From: Luteibacter jiangsuensis
Lineage (GTDB): Bacteria; Pseudomonadota; Gammaproteobacteria; Xanthomonadales; Rhodanobacteraceae
Reading direction: 5' to 3'
Length of the DNA: 64,000 bases
NCBI RefSeq assembly: GCF_030812295.1
Contig: NZ_JAUSSK010000002.1
Coordinates: 948,501-1,012,500 of the forward strand
Shown here: positions 53,350-63,610 of the stretch, one piece after another
Layout of the letters: the number at the start of each line of letters is the position of its first letter
How positions within the stretch are numbered: the stretch's first letter is position 1
Made by a program: the position numbers and the translations under genes
The notes under the pieces: generated by a model
Seen by the model: the letters and a program-made list of their open reading frames with translations, nothing else
The model's database searches: none
Told to the model about the DNA's origin: nothing

Positions 53350-54606
53350 TCACCCGATCGCGAACTTCTTCAGCTTCCTCGGCACCGGTGCATTCTTCAG
53401 CGTCACGTACATCGGCAGGCCGTCGGCCCCATACGGCGGCGGCGCCTCGCCCTGGATCAGCGGTGCGAGGTAGCGGCGCGCGGCCGCGGTGATGCCGAAA
53501 CCATCCTTGGAGATGAAGTTCTTCGGCATCTTCTTCTCATGGTTGGCGATCTTGTCCAGCGGCGCCGCCTCGATCTTCCACTTGTACGGCTCGTCCGACG
53601 TGCGCACGATCACCGGCATGACGGCGTTGAGTCCTTCCGCCGCGTATTCCACCGCCTTCTTGCCCACGGCATAGGCCTGTTCGAGATCGGTCTTGGAAGC
53701 GACGTGCCGCGCCGAACGCTGCAGGTAGTCGGGCAGGGCCCAGTGATACTTGTAACCGAGTTTTTCGCGCACCAGCGCGGCCAGCACCGGCGCGGCGCCG
53801 CCCAGTTGCGCATGGCCGAACGCGTCGCGCGCGCCGGATTCGGCGAGGAACTTCCCTTCCTGGTCCTTGACGCCTTCGGAGACCACGACGGTGCAATAGC
53901 CCACCTTCTCGACGGTGGCCTTGACCTTGGCGAGGAAGGTTTCCGGATCGAAAACGTTTTCCGGGAACAGGATGACGTGCGGCGGATCGCCCGCCGCCGA
54001 CCCGGCCAGGCCGGCCGCCGCGGCGATCCAGCCTGCGTGGCGGCCCATCACCTCGATGATGAACACCTTGGTGGAGGTATCCATCATGGAGGCCACGTCG
54101 AGGCTGGCCTCGCGCACGGCGATCGCCGTGTACTTGGCGACCGAGCCGAAGCCCGGGCAGGTGTCGGTCACCACCAGGTCGTTGTCGATCGTCTTCGGCA
54201 CGCCGATGCAGCTCACCTCGTAGCCGAGCGCCTGGCCGATCTTCGAAACCTTGTTGGCGGTGTCCGCCGAATCGTTGCCACCGTTGTAGAGGAAGGTGCG
54301 GATGTCGTGTGCCTTGAAGACCTCGATCAGGCGCTCGTACTCGGCGCGGTTCTCTTCCAGCGACTTCAGCTTGTAGCGGCAGGAGCCGAAGGCGCCGCCC
54401 GGCGTGTGCCTGAGCGCGGCGATGTTGGCCTTGGCTTCCTTGGTGGTGTCGATGAGCTCCTCGCGCAGCGCGCCGAGGATGCCGTTGCGCGCGGCATACA
54501 CCACGATGCCCTTGTCCCGGGCCGTCTCGATCACGCCCGCGGCGGTGGCGTTGATCACGGCGGAGACACCGCCCGACTGGGCGTAGAGGAGTTTGCCGGC
54601 GGCCAT
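53350..54606 (-). CDS. pfp: PPi-dependent 6-phosphofructokinase
   Basis: This 418-aa phosphofructokinase uses pyrophosphate as phosphoryl donor. Discriminating residues are seen: GGND at 109-112 (ATP enzymes have GGDG) and PKTIDND at 137-143 with Lys138. TSTKVFIIEVMGRHAGWIAAAAGLA is also typical of the PPi clade. The reaction is reversible, serving glycolysis and gluconeogenesis. Located with hppA and ppa, and divergent from adk. The start at 54606 has an AAGGA upstream; earlier ATGs (54660, 54615) are not family-like. Confidence 0.94.
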   Translation of the reverse strand: MAAGKLLYAQSGGVSAVINATAAGVIETARDKGIVVYAARNGILGALREELIDTTKEAKANIAALRHTPGGAFGSCRYKLKSLEENRAEYERLIEVFKAHDIRTFLYNGGNDSADTANKVSKIGQALGYEVSCIGVPKTIDNDLVVTDTCPGFGSVAKYTAIAVREASLDVASMMDTSTKVFIIEVMGRHAGWIAAAAGLAGSAAGDPPHVILFPENVFDPETFLAKVKATVEKVGYCTVVVSEGVKDQEGKFLAESGARDAFGHAQLGGAAPVLAALVREKLGYKYHWALPDYLQRSARHVASKTDLEQAYAVGKKAVEYAAEGLNAVMPVIVRTSDEPYKWKIEAAPLDKIANHEKKMPKNFISKDGFGITAAARRYLAPLIQGEAPPPYGADGLPMYVTLKNAPVPRKLKKFAIG

Positions 54607-54785
54607 GCTTCGCATCCTTCTGGTGGGGCGGGAAGCGCAGGGTAGCGCGCCCGGCGTCATGGTGGCTTGAACGGGGCCAGTATTTCAGCCGTTTGACGCG
54701 GCGGCGCCGCTGCCGTTACCTTGAGATCCATTTTCTCGTGTCCGGCGGCGGGGTTGCCCCGTGCGTCCGACGAAACGGAGCATCA

Positions 54786-55370
54786 ATGCGACTCGTGCTA
54801 TTCGGCGCCCCCGGTTCCGGCAAGGGTACCCAGGCCACCCGCCTCAAGGAACGCCTCGGCGTACCGCACATCTCCACCGGCGACCTGTTGCGCGCGGAGA
54901 TCAAGGCCGGCACCGAACTGGGCCTCAAGGCCAAGGGCCTCATGGACGCCGGTCAACTGCTGCCCGACGACATCATGCTCGGCATCATCGAGCACCGCCT
55001 GGGTGAGCCCGACGCGAAGCCGGGCTTCATCCTCGACGGCTATCCGCGCAACCTGGCCCAGGCCGACGCGCTGGATACCGTACTGGCCCGGATCGGCCAG
55101 CCATTGGATGTGGTGGTCAAGCTCGACGTGCCCGATTCGGCCATCGTCGATCGCTGCGAGGTGCGTTTCGAAAAGGAAGGCCGTCCGGACGATAACCCGG
55201 ACACGGTCAAGAAGCGCCTCGGCATCTACGCCGACCAGACCGCTCCGGTGGCCGACTTCTACAAGCAGCGTGGCAAGCTGCAGGTCGTCGACGGCGTCGG
55301 TGAGCTCGACGAAGTGACCCAGCGCGTGCTGGACGTGCTGCCCGGTGGCGTCAAGGCCGCCAGCGCCTGA
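54786..55370 (+). CDS. adk: Adenylate kinase, short-LID type
   Basis: This enzyme interconverts AMP + ATP with 2 ADP. The 194-aa product has P-loop FGAPGSGKGTQ (residues 6-16), HISTGDLLRAEI and GFILDGYPRN. The LID is the short form (VRFEKEGRPDDNPDTVKKRL), lacking the 27-residue insert of the 214-aa E. coli enzyme and any zinc cysteines. Starts at the ATG at 54786; the track upstream is non-coding. Next gene is mpl, 71 nt on. Confidence 0.96.
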   Translation: MRLVLFGAPGSGKGTQATRLKERLGVPHISTGDLLRAEIKAGTELGLKAKGLMDAGQLLPDDIMLGIIEHRLGEPDAKPGFILDGYPRNLAQADALDTVLARIGQPLDVVVKLDVPDSAIVDRCEVRFEKEGRPDDNPDTVKKRLGIYADQTAPVADFYKQRGKLQVVDGVGELDEVTQRVLDVLPGGVKAASA

Positions 55371-55441
55371 TCACCATGGTCCGCCGGCCTGGCCGGCGGA
55401 TCTCCGCGGTGCCCTCGCGCCGCGCCAAGACGAGCCCCCTC

Positions 55442-56800
55442 ATGCGCGTCCATATCCTCGGTATCTGCGGCACCTTCATGGGCGGCGTGGCCGCGCTCGC
55501 GCGCGAACTCGGCCTCACCGTCGAAGGTTCCGACGCCAACGTCTACCCGCCCATGAGCACCCAGCTCCAGGACCTCGGCATCGCGCTGATGCAGGGCTAC
55601 AAGGCGGAACACCTGCAGCCGGCGCCGGACCTGGTCGTGGTCGGCAATGCCATGACGCGTGGCAACCCCGCCGTGGAATACATGCTCGACGAGGGCCTGC
55701 GCTACATTTCCGGGCCGCAATGGCTTGGCGAGACCTTGCTCGGCGGGCGCGAGGTGCTGGCCGTGGCCGGCACGCATGGCAAGACCACGACCACCAGCCT
55801 GCTGGCGCACCTGCTCGAATCCGCCGGCCTGTCGCCGGGATTCCTGATTGGCGGCGTACCGGGGAACTTCGATGTCTCGGCGCGGCGTGGGGAGGGCAAG
55901 CCCTTCGTCATCGAGGCCGACGAATACGATTCGGCCTTCTTCGACAAGCGTTCGAAGTTCGTCCATTACCGGCCGCGCATCGCGATCCTCAACAACCTCG
56001 AATACGACCACGCGGATATCTTCCCCGACGTGGCGGCGATCCAGCGTCAGTTCCATCACCTGGTGCGCACCATCCCGGGCAACGGCCGCCTGATCGTCAA
56101 CGCCGAGGACGCCTATCTCGCCGAGGTGCTGGCGATGGGGGCGTGGACGCCGGTGGAGACCTTCGGCATCGATACCGGCGACTGGCGCGCCGAGCTGCTC
56201 TCGCCCGATGGCTCGCATTTCCGCGTGCGTCGCGCGGAAGTGCCGCTGGGCGAAGTTCGCTGGGGATCGCTGGGCCGGCATAACGTCATGAACGCGCTGG
56301 CCGCGCTCGCCGCGGCGACGGCGGCCGGCGCCGATCCCGTCGCGCTGCTGCCGGCCTTCGGCGACTTCGCGAGCGTGAAGCGGCGCATGGAACTCGTCGG
56401 CACGGCGCGTGGCGTGACGGTGTATGACGACTTCGCCCACCATCCGACGGCCATCGCCACGACGCTGGCGGGTTTGCGGGCGAAGGTCGGCGACGCACGC
56501 ATCCTCGTGGCGCTCGAGCCCCGCTCGAACTCGATGCGGCTCGGGGCGCATGCCGAGGCGCTCGCGCCTTCGCTGGCCGATGCCGATCGCGTGGTCTTCC
56601 TGCACCGGCCCGAGCTTGCCTGGGATGCGGGGAAGGTGACCTCGGCGCTCGACGGCCGCGGCGCCACCTCGCCCACCGTGGATGGGCTCGTCGCGGCGCT
56701 TGCGGCGGAAGCACGCGACGGCGACCACGTCGTCTTCATGTCCAATGGCGGCTTCGAAGGAGCGCCCCGGCGCTTCTTCGCGGCGCTGGACGCAGGTTAG
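55442..56800 (+). CDS. mpl: UDP-N-acetylmuramate:L-alanyl-gamma-D-glutamyl-meso-diaminopimelate ligase
   Basis: This peptidoglycan-recycling ligase attaches recovered tripeptide to UDP-MurNAc. The 452-aa Mur-ligase fold begins VHILGICGTFMGGVAALARELG. VAGTHGKTTTTSLLAHLLE is the ATP-binding loop, VIEADEYDSAFFDKRSKFVHYRPRIA marks Mpl, then NNLEYDHADIF and VYDDFAHHPTAIATTL. The start at 55442 fits the family; 55376 adds a basic leader. The next gene follows after 10 nt. Confidence 0.95.
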   Translation: MRVHILGICGTFMGGVAALARELGLTVEGSDANVYPPMSTQLQDLGIALMQGYKAEHLQPAPDLVVVGNAMTRGNPAVEYMLDEGLRYISGPQWLGETLLGGREVLAVAGTHGKTTTTSLLAHLLESAGLSPGFLIGGVPGNFDVSARRGEGKPFVIEADEYDSAFFDKRSKFVHYRPRIAILNNLEYDHADIFPDVAAIQRQFHHLVRTIPGNGRLIVNAEDAYLAEVLAMGAWTPVETFGIDTGDWRAELLSPDGSHFRVRRAEVPLGEVRWGSLGRHNVMNALAALAAATAAGADPVALLPAFGDFASVKRRMELVGTARGVTVYDDFAHHPTAIATTLAGLRAKVGDARILVALEPRSNSMRLGAHAEALAPSLADADRVVFLHRPELAWDAGKVTSALDGRGATSPTVDGLVAALAAEARDGDHVVFMSNGGFEGAPRRFFAALDAG

Positions 56801-56810
56801 ACTCACGGGC

Positions 56811-57413
56811 ATGGCCGCGACCACGCCCGCCCTCGACCTTCCGCTGTTCCCCCTGTCGAACGTCCTCTTTCCGGGCGGTCACCTGCAATTGCGCATCTTC
56901 GAGCCGCGCTACATCGACCTGGTTCGCGAATGCGCGCGCACCGGCCGGGCCTTTGGCGTGTGCATGATCCTCGAAGGCCGCGAGGCGGGGCAGCCCGCCG
57001 TGCCCGCCGCGGTGGGCACGCTGGCCACGATCACCGACTTCCACACCCGTGACGACGGCCTCCTCGGTATCGTCGCCGAGGGCGGACGGCGCTTCCGGGT
57101 CATGCGTACACGCGTGCGCTCGGACGGCCAGGTGCGTGGCGACATCGCCACCTGGCAAGACGAGGAAACCATTCCGTTGCCGGCCGAATTCGGATTGCTG
57201 GCAACCATCCTGGAGCGCCTCTCCGAGCAGATGTCGCCGCCGTGGCGCAACGACGTGGCGGCGAAGGCGGACGACGCGAGCTGGGTGGGGTTCCGTCTGT
57301 CCGAGCTGCTGCCGCTGGATCCGGACGAGTGCCAGCACATGCTCGAGCTCGCCGATCCCCTGCAACGCCTTGCGGAACTGCGAGATATCCTCCCGCGTTT
57401 CCAACGCGCATAG
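56811..57413 (+). CDS. LON substrate-binding-domain protein
   Basis: This 200-aa protein consists only of the N-terminal substrate-binding domain of Lon (PF02190), without ATPase or protease parts: LPLFPLSNVLFPGGHLQLRIFEPRYIDLVREC and IVAEGGRRFRVMRTRV. Such stand-alone domains are common in proteobacteria and of unknown role. Starts at the ATG at 56811, 10 nt after mpl. Confidence 0.88.
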   Translation: MAATTPALDLPLFPLSNVLFPGGHLQLRIFEPRYIDLVRECARTGRAFGVCMILEGREAGQPAVPAAVGTLATITDFHTRDDGLLGIVAEGGRRFRVMRTRVRSDGQVRGDIATWQDEETIPLPAEFGLLATILERLSEQMSPPWRNDVAAKADDASWVGFRLSELLPLDPDECQHMLELADPLQRLAELRDILPRFQRA

Positions 57414-57429
57414 CGCATAAGGTACCGAC

Positions 57430-58248
57430 ATGACCACGCTCGCCGGCAAGACCTTGTTCATCACAGGCGCGTCGCGCGGCATCGGGCTTGCGATCGCCCT
57501 GCGCGCGGCCCATGACGGCGCCAACATCGTCATCGCGGCGAAGAGCAACGTGCCCAACCCGCGCTTGCCGGGCACCATCCATACCGCCGCCGCGGCCATC
57601 GAGGCCGCCGGGGGCGTGGCCCTGCCGCTGAAGGTGGACATCCGCGAGGAAGCCGAAGTGCGCATGGCGGCCGCCACCGCCGCGGAACGCTTCGGCGGGA
57701 TCGACATCCTGGTGAACAATGCCAGCGCGATCTGGCTGGCCGGCGTGGAGGACACGCCGATGAAACGTTTCGACCTCATGCACGAGGTGAATACGCGCGG
57801 CACCTTCCTTGCGACGCAGGCGTGCCTGCCGTTCCTCAAGGAATCGGCCAATCCGCATGTGCTGATGCTTTCGCCGCCGCCGAGCATCGACCCCAGGTGG
57901 TACGCGCCGCACGTGGCGTACACCATCGCGAAATTCGGCATGAGCCATTGCGTGCTCGGCATGGCGCCGGAGTTCGCTCCGATGGGCATCGCGGTAAACG
58001 CGTTGTGGCCGCGGACGGTGATCGCCACCGCGGCCATCGCCATGCTGGGCGACAGCGTACGTGCCGAGCACTGTCGGAAGCCGGACATCGTGGCGGACGC
58101 CGCGCACGCGATCCTCACGAAACCCTCACGCGATTTCACCGGGCGCTTCTGCATCGACGAAGACGTCTTGCGGGAAGAGGGCGTGCGCGACTTCGACCGT
58201 TACGCCGTCGCACCGGGAAATACGCTGTTACCCGACCTGTTTCTATGA
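57430..58248 (+). CDS. Short-chain dehydrogenase/reductase (HSDL2-like)
   Basis: This 272-aa SDR has the cofactor loop TGASRGIG (residues 13-20), NNAS (NAG equivalent), and catalytic Ser and YxxxK (YTIAKFG). PVNP-like ATLPGTIHTAAAAIEAAGG and CRKPDIVADAAHAILTKP resemble hydroxysteroid dehydrogenase-like protein 2. The substrate is unknown. It ends the adk-mpl-LON-SDR run, with a 209-bp gap before the next gene. Confidence 0.88.
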   Translation: MTTLAGKTLFITGASRGIGLAIALRAAHDGANIVIAAKSNVPNPRLPGTIHTAAAAIEAAGGVALPLKVDIREEAEVRMAAATAAERFGGIDILVNNASAIWLAGVEDTPMKRFDLMHEVNTRGTFLATQACLPFLKESANPHVLMLSPPPSIDPRWYAPHVAYTIAKFGMSHCVLGMAPEFAPMGIAVNALWPRTVIATAAIAMLGDSVRAEHCRKPDIVADAAHAILTKPSRDFTGRFCIDEDVLREEGVRDFDRYAVAPGNTLLPDLFL

Positions 58249-58457
58249 CTACCGCGACAGCGATGGAGTGCTGCTCGTCAGGCTAGCTCGTTTGGCGTAT
58301 GGCCGCTTTCGGCAAGCGGGTATAACGTCGGGCCGGTCGTCCCTGCTGGGAATGCGGGCGACGAAGTGGGGCTTGCCGGCCTGCAGGGGTGCCGGCGGCG
58401 GGTCCGAAGACGAGCCCGCGAAGCCGGCAGCAGGCCACGAAATGGTGAGGAGCAGGC

Positions 58458-59792
<1,335 letters not shown>

Positions 59793-59816
59793 CGGCACCG
59801 GTTCCACCCGCCCCGG

Positions 59817-59921
59817 AAAAGAAAACTCCCGGTCCTCGGGAGGACCGGGAGTTCCCATCCGTTCGTCCGGCTTGGCAGGGTCGTCGGACGAGCGAACCAC
59901 GCGGCTTCACAGGGCCTTGCC
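59817..59921 (-). ncRNA. Candidate sigma-54-dependent small RNA, about 105 nt
   Basis: Predicted from signals only. The start (59921) is set 12 nt past the -12 element of an exact sigma-54 promoter; the end is set by a perfect intrinsic terminator. The RNA would open GGCAAGGCCCUGUGAAGCC, then fold CGTCCG/CGGACG (59864-59869 with 59885-59890) into a hairpin with a CCUGCC-containing loop, then a short linker and terminator stem. No minus-strand protein is credible. It is tail-to-tail with the enhancer-binding regulator gene. Confidence 0.5.
59824..59853 (-). terminator. Strong intrinsic terminator, minus strand
   Basis: A 14-bp perfect stem AACTCCCGGTCCTC/GAGGACCGGGAGTT with a GG loop. On the minus strand it runs into TTTTCTTTT; on the plus strand only CCCATCC follows. 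So it is built to stop minus-strand transcription, where no annotated gene exists. It may also cap the regulator mRNA 3' end. Confidence 0.85.
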
Positions 59922-59931
59922 CCTGAAGGGG

Positions 59932-59947
59932 AGCAAGCGCCGTGCCA
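59932..59947 (-). promoter_or_regulatory. Exact sigma-54 (RpoN) promoter
   Basis: Read on the minus strand: TGGCACG-GCGC-TTGCT, matching the consensus TGGCACG-N4-TTGCW at every fixed base, with correct -24/-12 spacing. It points away from argD towards the terminator at 59824-59853. I noticed no other TGGCAC-N5-TTGC match in the window when scanning by eye. Confidence 0.75.
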
Positions 59948-60016
59948 CCGTGCCGATGCTTTGATTCGCAAGGAATTTTCCGCGACGACCCGGATGCCGG
60001 CCGTTCAGCCGGTGTA

Positions 60017-60056
60017 GCGACGTGTAACACGCCGTTGCAGGGGAGACACACGTCGC
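60017..60056. promoter_or_regulatory. Candidate enhancer: 9-bp inverted repeat GCGACGTGT / ACACGTCGC
   Basis: Arms 60017-60025 and 60048-60056, centred about 116 bp upstream of the predicted small-RNA start, the usual distance for sigma-54 activator sites. A palindrome CGTGTAACACG (60021-60031) overlaps the first arm. Confidence 0.45.
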
Positions 60057-60166
60057 ACGTTGTCGGGGCGCCCATCGCCTTATACGATTCGGTTTTCACG
60101 CGCGTGCATGCGCATCCATCCCTGCATGGGTCCCGGCGCTGCGGCCGGGGCCGGGAGTCCGTTCCA

Positions 60167-61414
60167 ATGTCGTCGCATCCTGTCGATCCCTCCGATCTTC
60201 TCGGCCTGGGCAAGCGTTACTGGCTGCCCGTCTACCGTCCGCGCGATGTCGTGCTCGACCACGGCAAGGGCGCGCGGGTATGGGATACGCAAGGTCGTGA
60301 CTATCTGGATTTCGGGGCCGGTATCGCGGTGAACTCGCTCGGTCACCAGGATCCCGATCTCGTCGCGGCGCTGGTCGCCCAGGCGCACAAGCTCTGGCAC
60401 GCCAGCAACGTCTTCTATTCCGAGCCGCCGCTGCGCCTGGCGCAGGAACTGGTGGATCATGCGCCGTTCGCCGAGCGCGTTTTCCTGTGCAATTCCGGCG
60501 CCGAGGCGAACGAGGCCGCGATCAAGCTGGTGCGCAAGTGGGCGGCCTCGCAGGGACGCACCCCGGAAGAGCGGGTGATCGTCACTTTCAAGGGCTCTTT
60601 CCACGGGCGCACCCTCGCCGCGGTCACGGCGACCGCGCAGCCGAAATACCAGGAAGGCTACGAGCCGCTGCCCGGCGGTTTCCGCTACGTTCCGTTCAAC
60701 GATCCGGCGGCGCTGGAAGAAGCGTTCGCCCAGGGGGGCGTGGCGGCCGTCATGCTCGAGCCGGTGCAAGGCGAGGGCGGCGTGATGCCGGCCGCGCCGG
60801 GCTTCCTGAAGAAGGTGCGCGAGCTGTGCGACGAACACGGCGCACTGATGGTGCTCGACGAGATCCAGTGCGGCATGGGCCGCACGGGCACGTTGTTCGC
60901 GCATAGCCACGACCATGTCACGCCCGATATCGTCACGCTGGCCAAGGCGCTCGGCGGCGGCTTTCCCATCGGTGCGATGCTGGCGGGACCGAAGGTGGCC
61001 GAGGTCATGCAGTTCGGTGCCCACGGCACGACTTTCGGCGGCAACCCGATGGGCGCGGCGGTGGCGCGCGTGGCCCTGGCCAAGATCGCTTCGCCCGCGG
61101 TGCTGCTCAACGTGGAGCGCCAGTCCAACGACATCCGCAAGGGCCTCGACAAGCTCAACCACGAGTTCCAACTCTTCTCGGAGATACGTGGCCGCGGCCT
61201 CATGCTGGGCGCCGTCCTCGACGCGTCATACAAGGGCCGCGCTGGCGAGATCCTGGACATCGCCGCCGCCCACGGCCTGCTGATCCTCCAGGCGGGGCCG
61301 GACGTGCTGCGTATCGTGCCCCCGCTGACGATCACGGACGAAGAGGTGGCCGAGGGCCTGGAACGCCTGCACGCCACGCTGGCCGAGTTCGCGCAGGAAG
61401 CGAAGGTCGCCTGA
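60167..61414 (+). CDS. argD: Acetylornithine aminotransferase-type PLP enzyme
   Basis: This 415-aa class III aminotransferase follows the ArgD pattern: GIAVNSLGHQDPDLVAAL, FLCNSGAEANEAAIKLVRKW, EPVQGEGGVMPA, VLDEIQCGMGRTG and PLP lysine Lys260 (DIVTLAKALGGGFP). It makes N-acetylornithine for arginine synthesis, or serves as succinyldiaminopimelate aminotransferase. The start at 60167 follows GGGAG; the open frame reaches 59942 but only crosses regulatory DNA. It stands alone, without other arg genes. Confidence 0.92.
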   Translation: MSSHPVDPSDLLGLGKRYWLPVYRPRDVVLDHGKGARVWDTQGRDYLDFGAGIAVNSLGHQDPDLVAALVAQAHKLWHASNVFYSEPPLRLAQELVDHAPFAERVFLCNSGAEANEAAIKLVRKWAASQGRTPEERVIVTFKGSFHGRTLAAVTATAQPKYQEGYEPLPGGFRYVPFNDPAALEEAFAQGGVAAVMLEPVQGEGGVMPAAPGFLKKVRELCDEHGALMVLDEIQCGMGRTGTLFAHSHDHVTPDIVTLAKALGGGFPIGAMLAGPKVAEVMQFGAHGTTFGGNPMGAAVARVALAKIASPAVLLNVERQSNDIRKGLDKLNHEFQLFSEIRGRGLMLGAVLDASYKGRAGEILDIAAAHGLLILQAGPDVLRIVPPLTITDEEVAEGLERLHATLAEFAQEAKVA

Positions 61415-61458
61415 TAGAGCACGCATGCGGTAAGCACGTGTGATTGAGGCAAGCACGT

Positions 61459-61586
61459 GTGGGAGCCGACCTTGTCGGCGATCCCGCGGCAGCGGGCAAG
61501 GGTGCCGCAAGCACCCATCGCCGCTGAAGCGGCTCCCACAGTGAAGCGGCCTCCCACAGTGAAGCGGCCTCCCACAGTGAAGCTGG
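61459..61586. repeat. REP pair with an 18-bp tandem repeat tail
   Basis: Type A REP (61459-61481) and inverted type B REP (61518-61539), followed by three tandem copies of CTCCCACAGTGAAGCGGC (61533-61550, 61551-61568, 61569-61586, the last degenerate). The tandem unit contains the REP head CTCCCAC. It occupies the gap between convergent argD and hemL. Confidence 0.85.
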
Positions 61587-61592
61587 GTTGCG

Positions 61593-62870
61593 TTACAGCG
61601 CGGCGAACGCCGCCGTAGCCGCGCCGATCGTCGCCTCGATCTCCGCATCGCCGTGCGCGCTCGAGACGAATCCCGCCTCGAAGGCCGACGGCGCCAGATA
61701 GACGCCGCGATCGAGCATGCCATGGAAGAAGCGGTTGAAAGCCGCCACATCGGCCGCGGTGGCCTGCGTATAGCTTTCCACCGTCTCGTTCGTGAAGAAC
61801 AGGCCGAACATCGCGCCGACGCGATTCACGCTGAAGGGAATGCCTGCCTTGCGCGCCGCATCCAGGATGCCGTCGGTGAGTCGCACGGTGCGTGCCGCGA
61901 GGTCGTCGTGGAAGCCCGGTGCCTGGATCAGTTGAAGCATCGCCAGGCCGGCGGCCATGGCGACCGGATTCCCCGACAAGGTGCCCGCCTGGTAGATCGG
62001 GCCCGAGGGGGCGACCTGCTGCATCAGGTCGCGGCGGCCGCCATAGGCGCCGACGGGCATGCCGCCACCGATGATCTTGCCGAAGCAGGTCAGGTCCGGG
62101 GTGATGCCATAGTGGGCCTGCGCCCCGCCCAGGGCGACACGAAAGCCGGTCATCACCTCGTCGAAGATCAGCAGGGCGCCGTACTGCGTGCACAGTTCCC
62201 GCAGCGCGGCGAGATAGCCGTCCTTCGGCGGGATACAGTTCATGTTGCCGGCGACCGGCTCGATGATCAGGCCGGCGATATCGCCGCCGTGCTCTGCGAA
62301 CAACTCCCGCGCCGCGTCGATGTCGTTGTATGGAAGCGTGAGGGTGAGGTCGGCCGCGGCCTTGGGCACGCCCGGCGAGGTCGGCACGCCGAAGGTGAGG
62401 GCCCCCGATCCTGCCTTCACCAGGAAGCTGTCGCCGTGGCCGTGGTAGCAGCCTTCGAACTTCACGATCTTGTTGCGGCCGGTGGCGCCACGGGCCAGGC
62501 GGATCGCCGACATCGTCGCCTCGGTGCCGGAGTTCACCATGCGGACCATGTCCACCGAGGGAACCAGCGAAACGATCGTCTCGGCCATGGTCACTTCCGC
62601 CGCGCAGGGCGTGCCGAAGGACAGGCCATCCCGCACCGCGCGCTCGACCGCTTCGCGTACCGCGGGATGGTTGTGGCCCACGATCATCGGTCCCCACGAA
62701 CCCACGTAGTCGATGTAGCGCTTGCCTTCCACGTCCCACAGATATGCGCCATCGGCGCGCGCGGTGAAAAACGGTTCGCCGCCGACCGACTTGAAGGCGC
62801 GCACGGGCGAATTGACACCGCCGGGCAGCAGTTGTCGGGCGCGATCGAAGAGTTCGTGGTTGGTGGTCAT
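61593..62870 (-). CDS. hemL: Glutamate-1-semialdehyde 2,1-aminomutase
   Basis: This PLP enzyme (425 aa) forms 5-aminolevulinate for haem by the C5 pathway. Features: [61 protein letters not shown], and PLP lysine Lys265 ([19 protein letters not shown]). Its ATG overlaps the thiE stop by 4 nt, a linkage common in xanthomonads. Confidence 0.97.
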   Translation of the reverse strand: MTTNHELFDRARQLLPGGVNSPVRAFKSVGGEPFFTARADGAYLWDVEGKRYIDYVGSWGPMIVGHNHPAVREAVERAVRDGLSFGTPCAAEVTMAETIVSLVPSVDMVRMVNSGTEATMSAIRLARGATGRNKIVKFEGCYHGHGDSFLVKAGSGALTFGVPTSPGVPKAAADLTLTLPYNDIDAARELFAEHGGDIAGLIIEPVAGNMNCIPPKDGYLAALRELCTQYGALLIFDEVMTGFRVALGGAQAHYGITPDLTCFGKIIGGGMPVGAYGGRRDLMQQVAPSGPIYQAGTLSGNPVAMAAGLAMLQLIQAPGFHDDLAARTVRLTDGILDAARKAGIPFSVNRVGAMFGLFFTNETVESYTQATAADVAAFNRFFHGMLDRGVYLAPSAFEAGFVSSAHGDAEIEATIGAATAAFAAL

Positions 62871-63514
62871 CGAATGATTCCGGGGCGTGGGTCGAAAAGG
62901 TCGGCGAAACGGCGCGTCGCCGTCTGGATATCCGGCGCGGCGAAGATGGCGGAGACCACGGCGATGTAGTCGGCGCCCGCGTCGATCACGGCCTGCGCAT
63001 TGTCGAGGTTGATTCCGCCGATCGCCACGACCGGAAGGCCCAGGGAGCGTGCCTGCGTCAATACGTCGTGTGGTGCAACCGGGGCGTGGGGCTTGGTCGT
63101 GGAGGGGTACATCGCGCCAAAAGCGAGGTAGTCGGCTCCTTCGGCCGCCAGTTGCCGGGCCCGTTCGATGGAGCCATAGCAGGAAACGCCGATGATCGCG
63201 TCCGGACCGAGCACGTCGCGGGCCTCGGCGATGGAGACGTCCTCACGTCCCAGGTGGACGCCGCCGCCGGTCTCGTTGGCGAGTGCGACGTCATCGTTCA
63301 CGATGAAGGGGATGTCGTAGCGCGCGCAGATACGCGAAATCTCGTCCGCTTCGGAACGGCGCCGCTCGGCGTCGGCCGTCTTGTCGCGGTATTGCAATAG
63401 GCGCGCTCCACCGGCGAGGGCCGCTTCCACGGCGGCGAAGAGGTCGTCGCGGGGGCCGTCGGTGATGGCGTAGACGCCCTTGCCGCGGAGTGGGGATCGG
63501 AGGAGGGAGGTCAT
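62867..63514 (-). CDS. thiE: Thiamine phosphate synthase ThiE
   Basis: This TIM-barrel enzyme (215 aa) joins HMP-PP and thiazole phosphate to thiamine phosphate. Motifs: [52 protein letters not shown] (phosphate/thiazole binding), and VVAIGGIN. No TPP riboswitch is visible upstream. It is translationally coupled to hemL and starts with strong GGAGG about 8 nt upstream. Confidence 0.95.
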   Translation of the reverse strand: MTSLLRSPLRGKGVYAITDGPRDDLFAAVEAALAGGARLLQYRDKTADAERRRSEADEISRICARYDIPFIVNDDVALANETGGGVHLGREDVSIAEARDVLGPDAIIGVSCYGSIERARQLAAEGADYLAFGAMYPSTTKPHAPVAPHDVLTQARSLGLPVVAIGGINLDNAQAVIDAGADYIAVVSAIFAAPDIQTATRRFADLFDPRPGIIR

Positions 63515-63610
63515 GGGGATCCTTCGGAATGTGACAGCGCCGCGCTATCGCCGCCGCGCCGGGGGTGACAGAATGTGGGACTTTCCCGTTCCACGACAGT
63601 ACGTAAAGCC

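Noticed and set aside
58249..58457. Sigma-54 promoter or riboswitch ahead of the activator gene
   Set aside because: GG-N10-GC spacing fails for every TGGC found; a TATAAC at 58321 has no -35 at a usable distance. A 10-nt near-match between the small-RNA 5' end and 58368-58377 (one mismatch) could be chance, so no regulation is claimed.
59942..60166. N-terminal extension of argD
   Set aside because: The extra 75 codons cross the sigma-54 promoter and inverted repeat, do not resemble ArgD, and the ATG at 60167 has a good ribosome site.
61533..61586. Possible CRISPR array
   Set aside because: The 18-bp units are contiguous without spacers and derive from a REP edge; no cas genes.
63515..63610. 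TPP riboswitch ahead of thiE
   Set aside because: No CTGAGA or ACCTGA core in the 96-bp gap; only thiC has one in this window.
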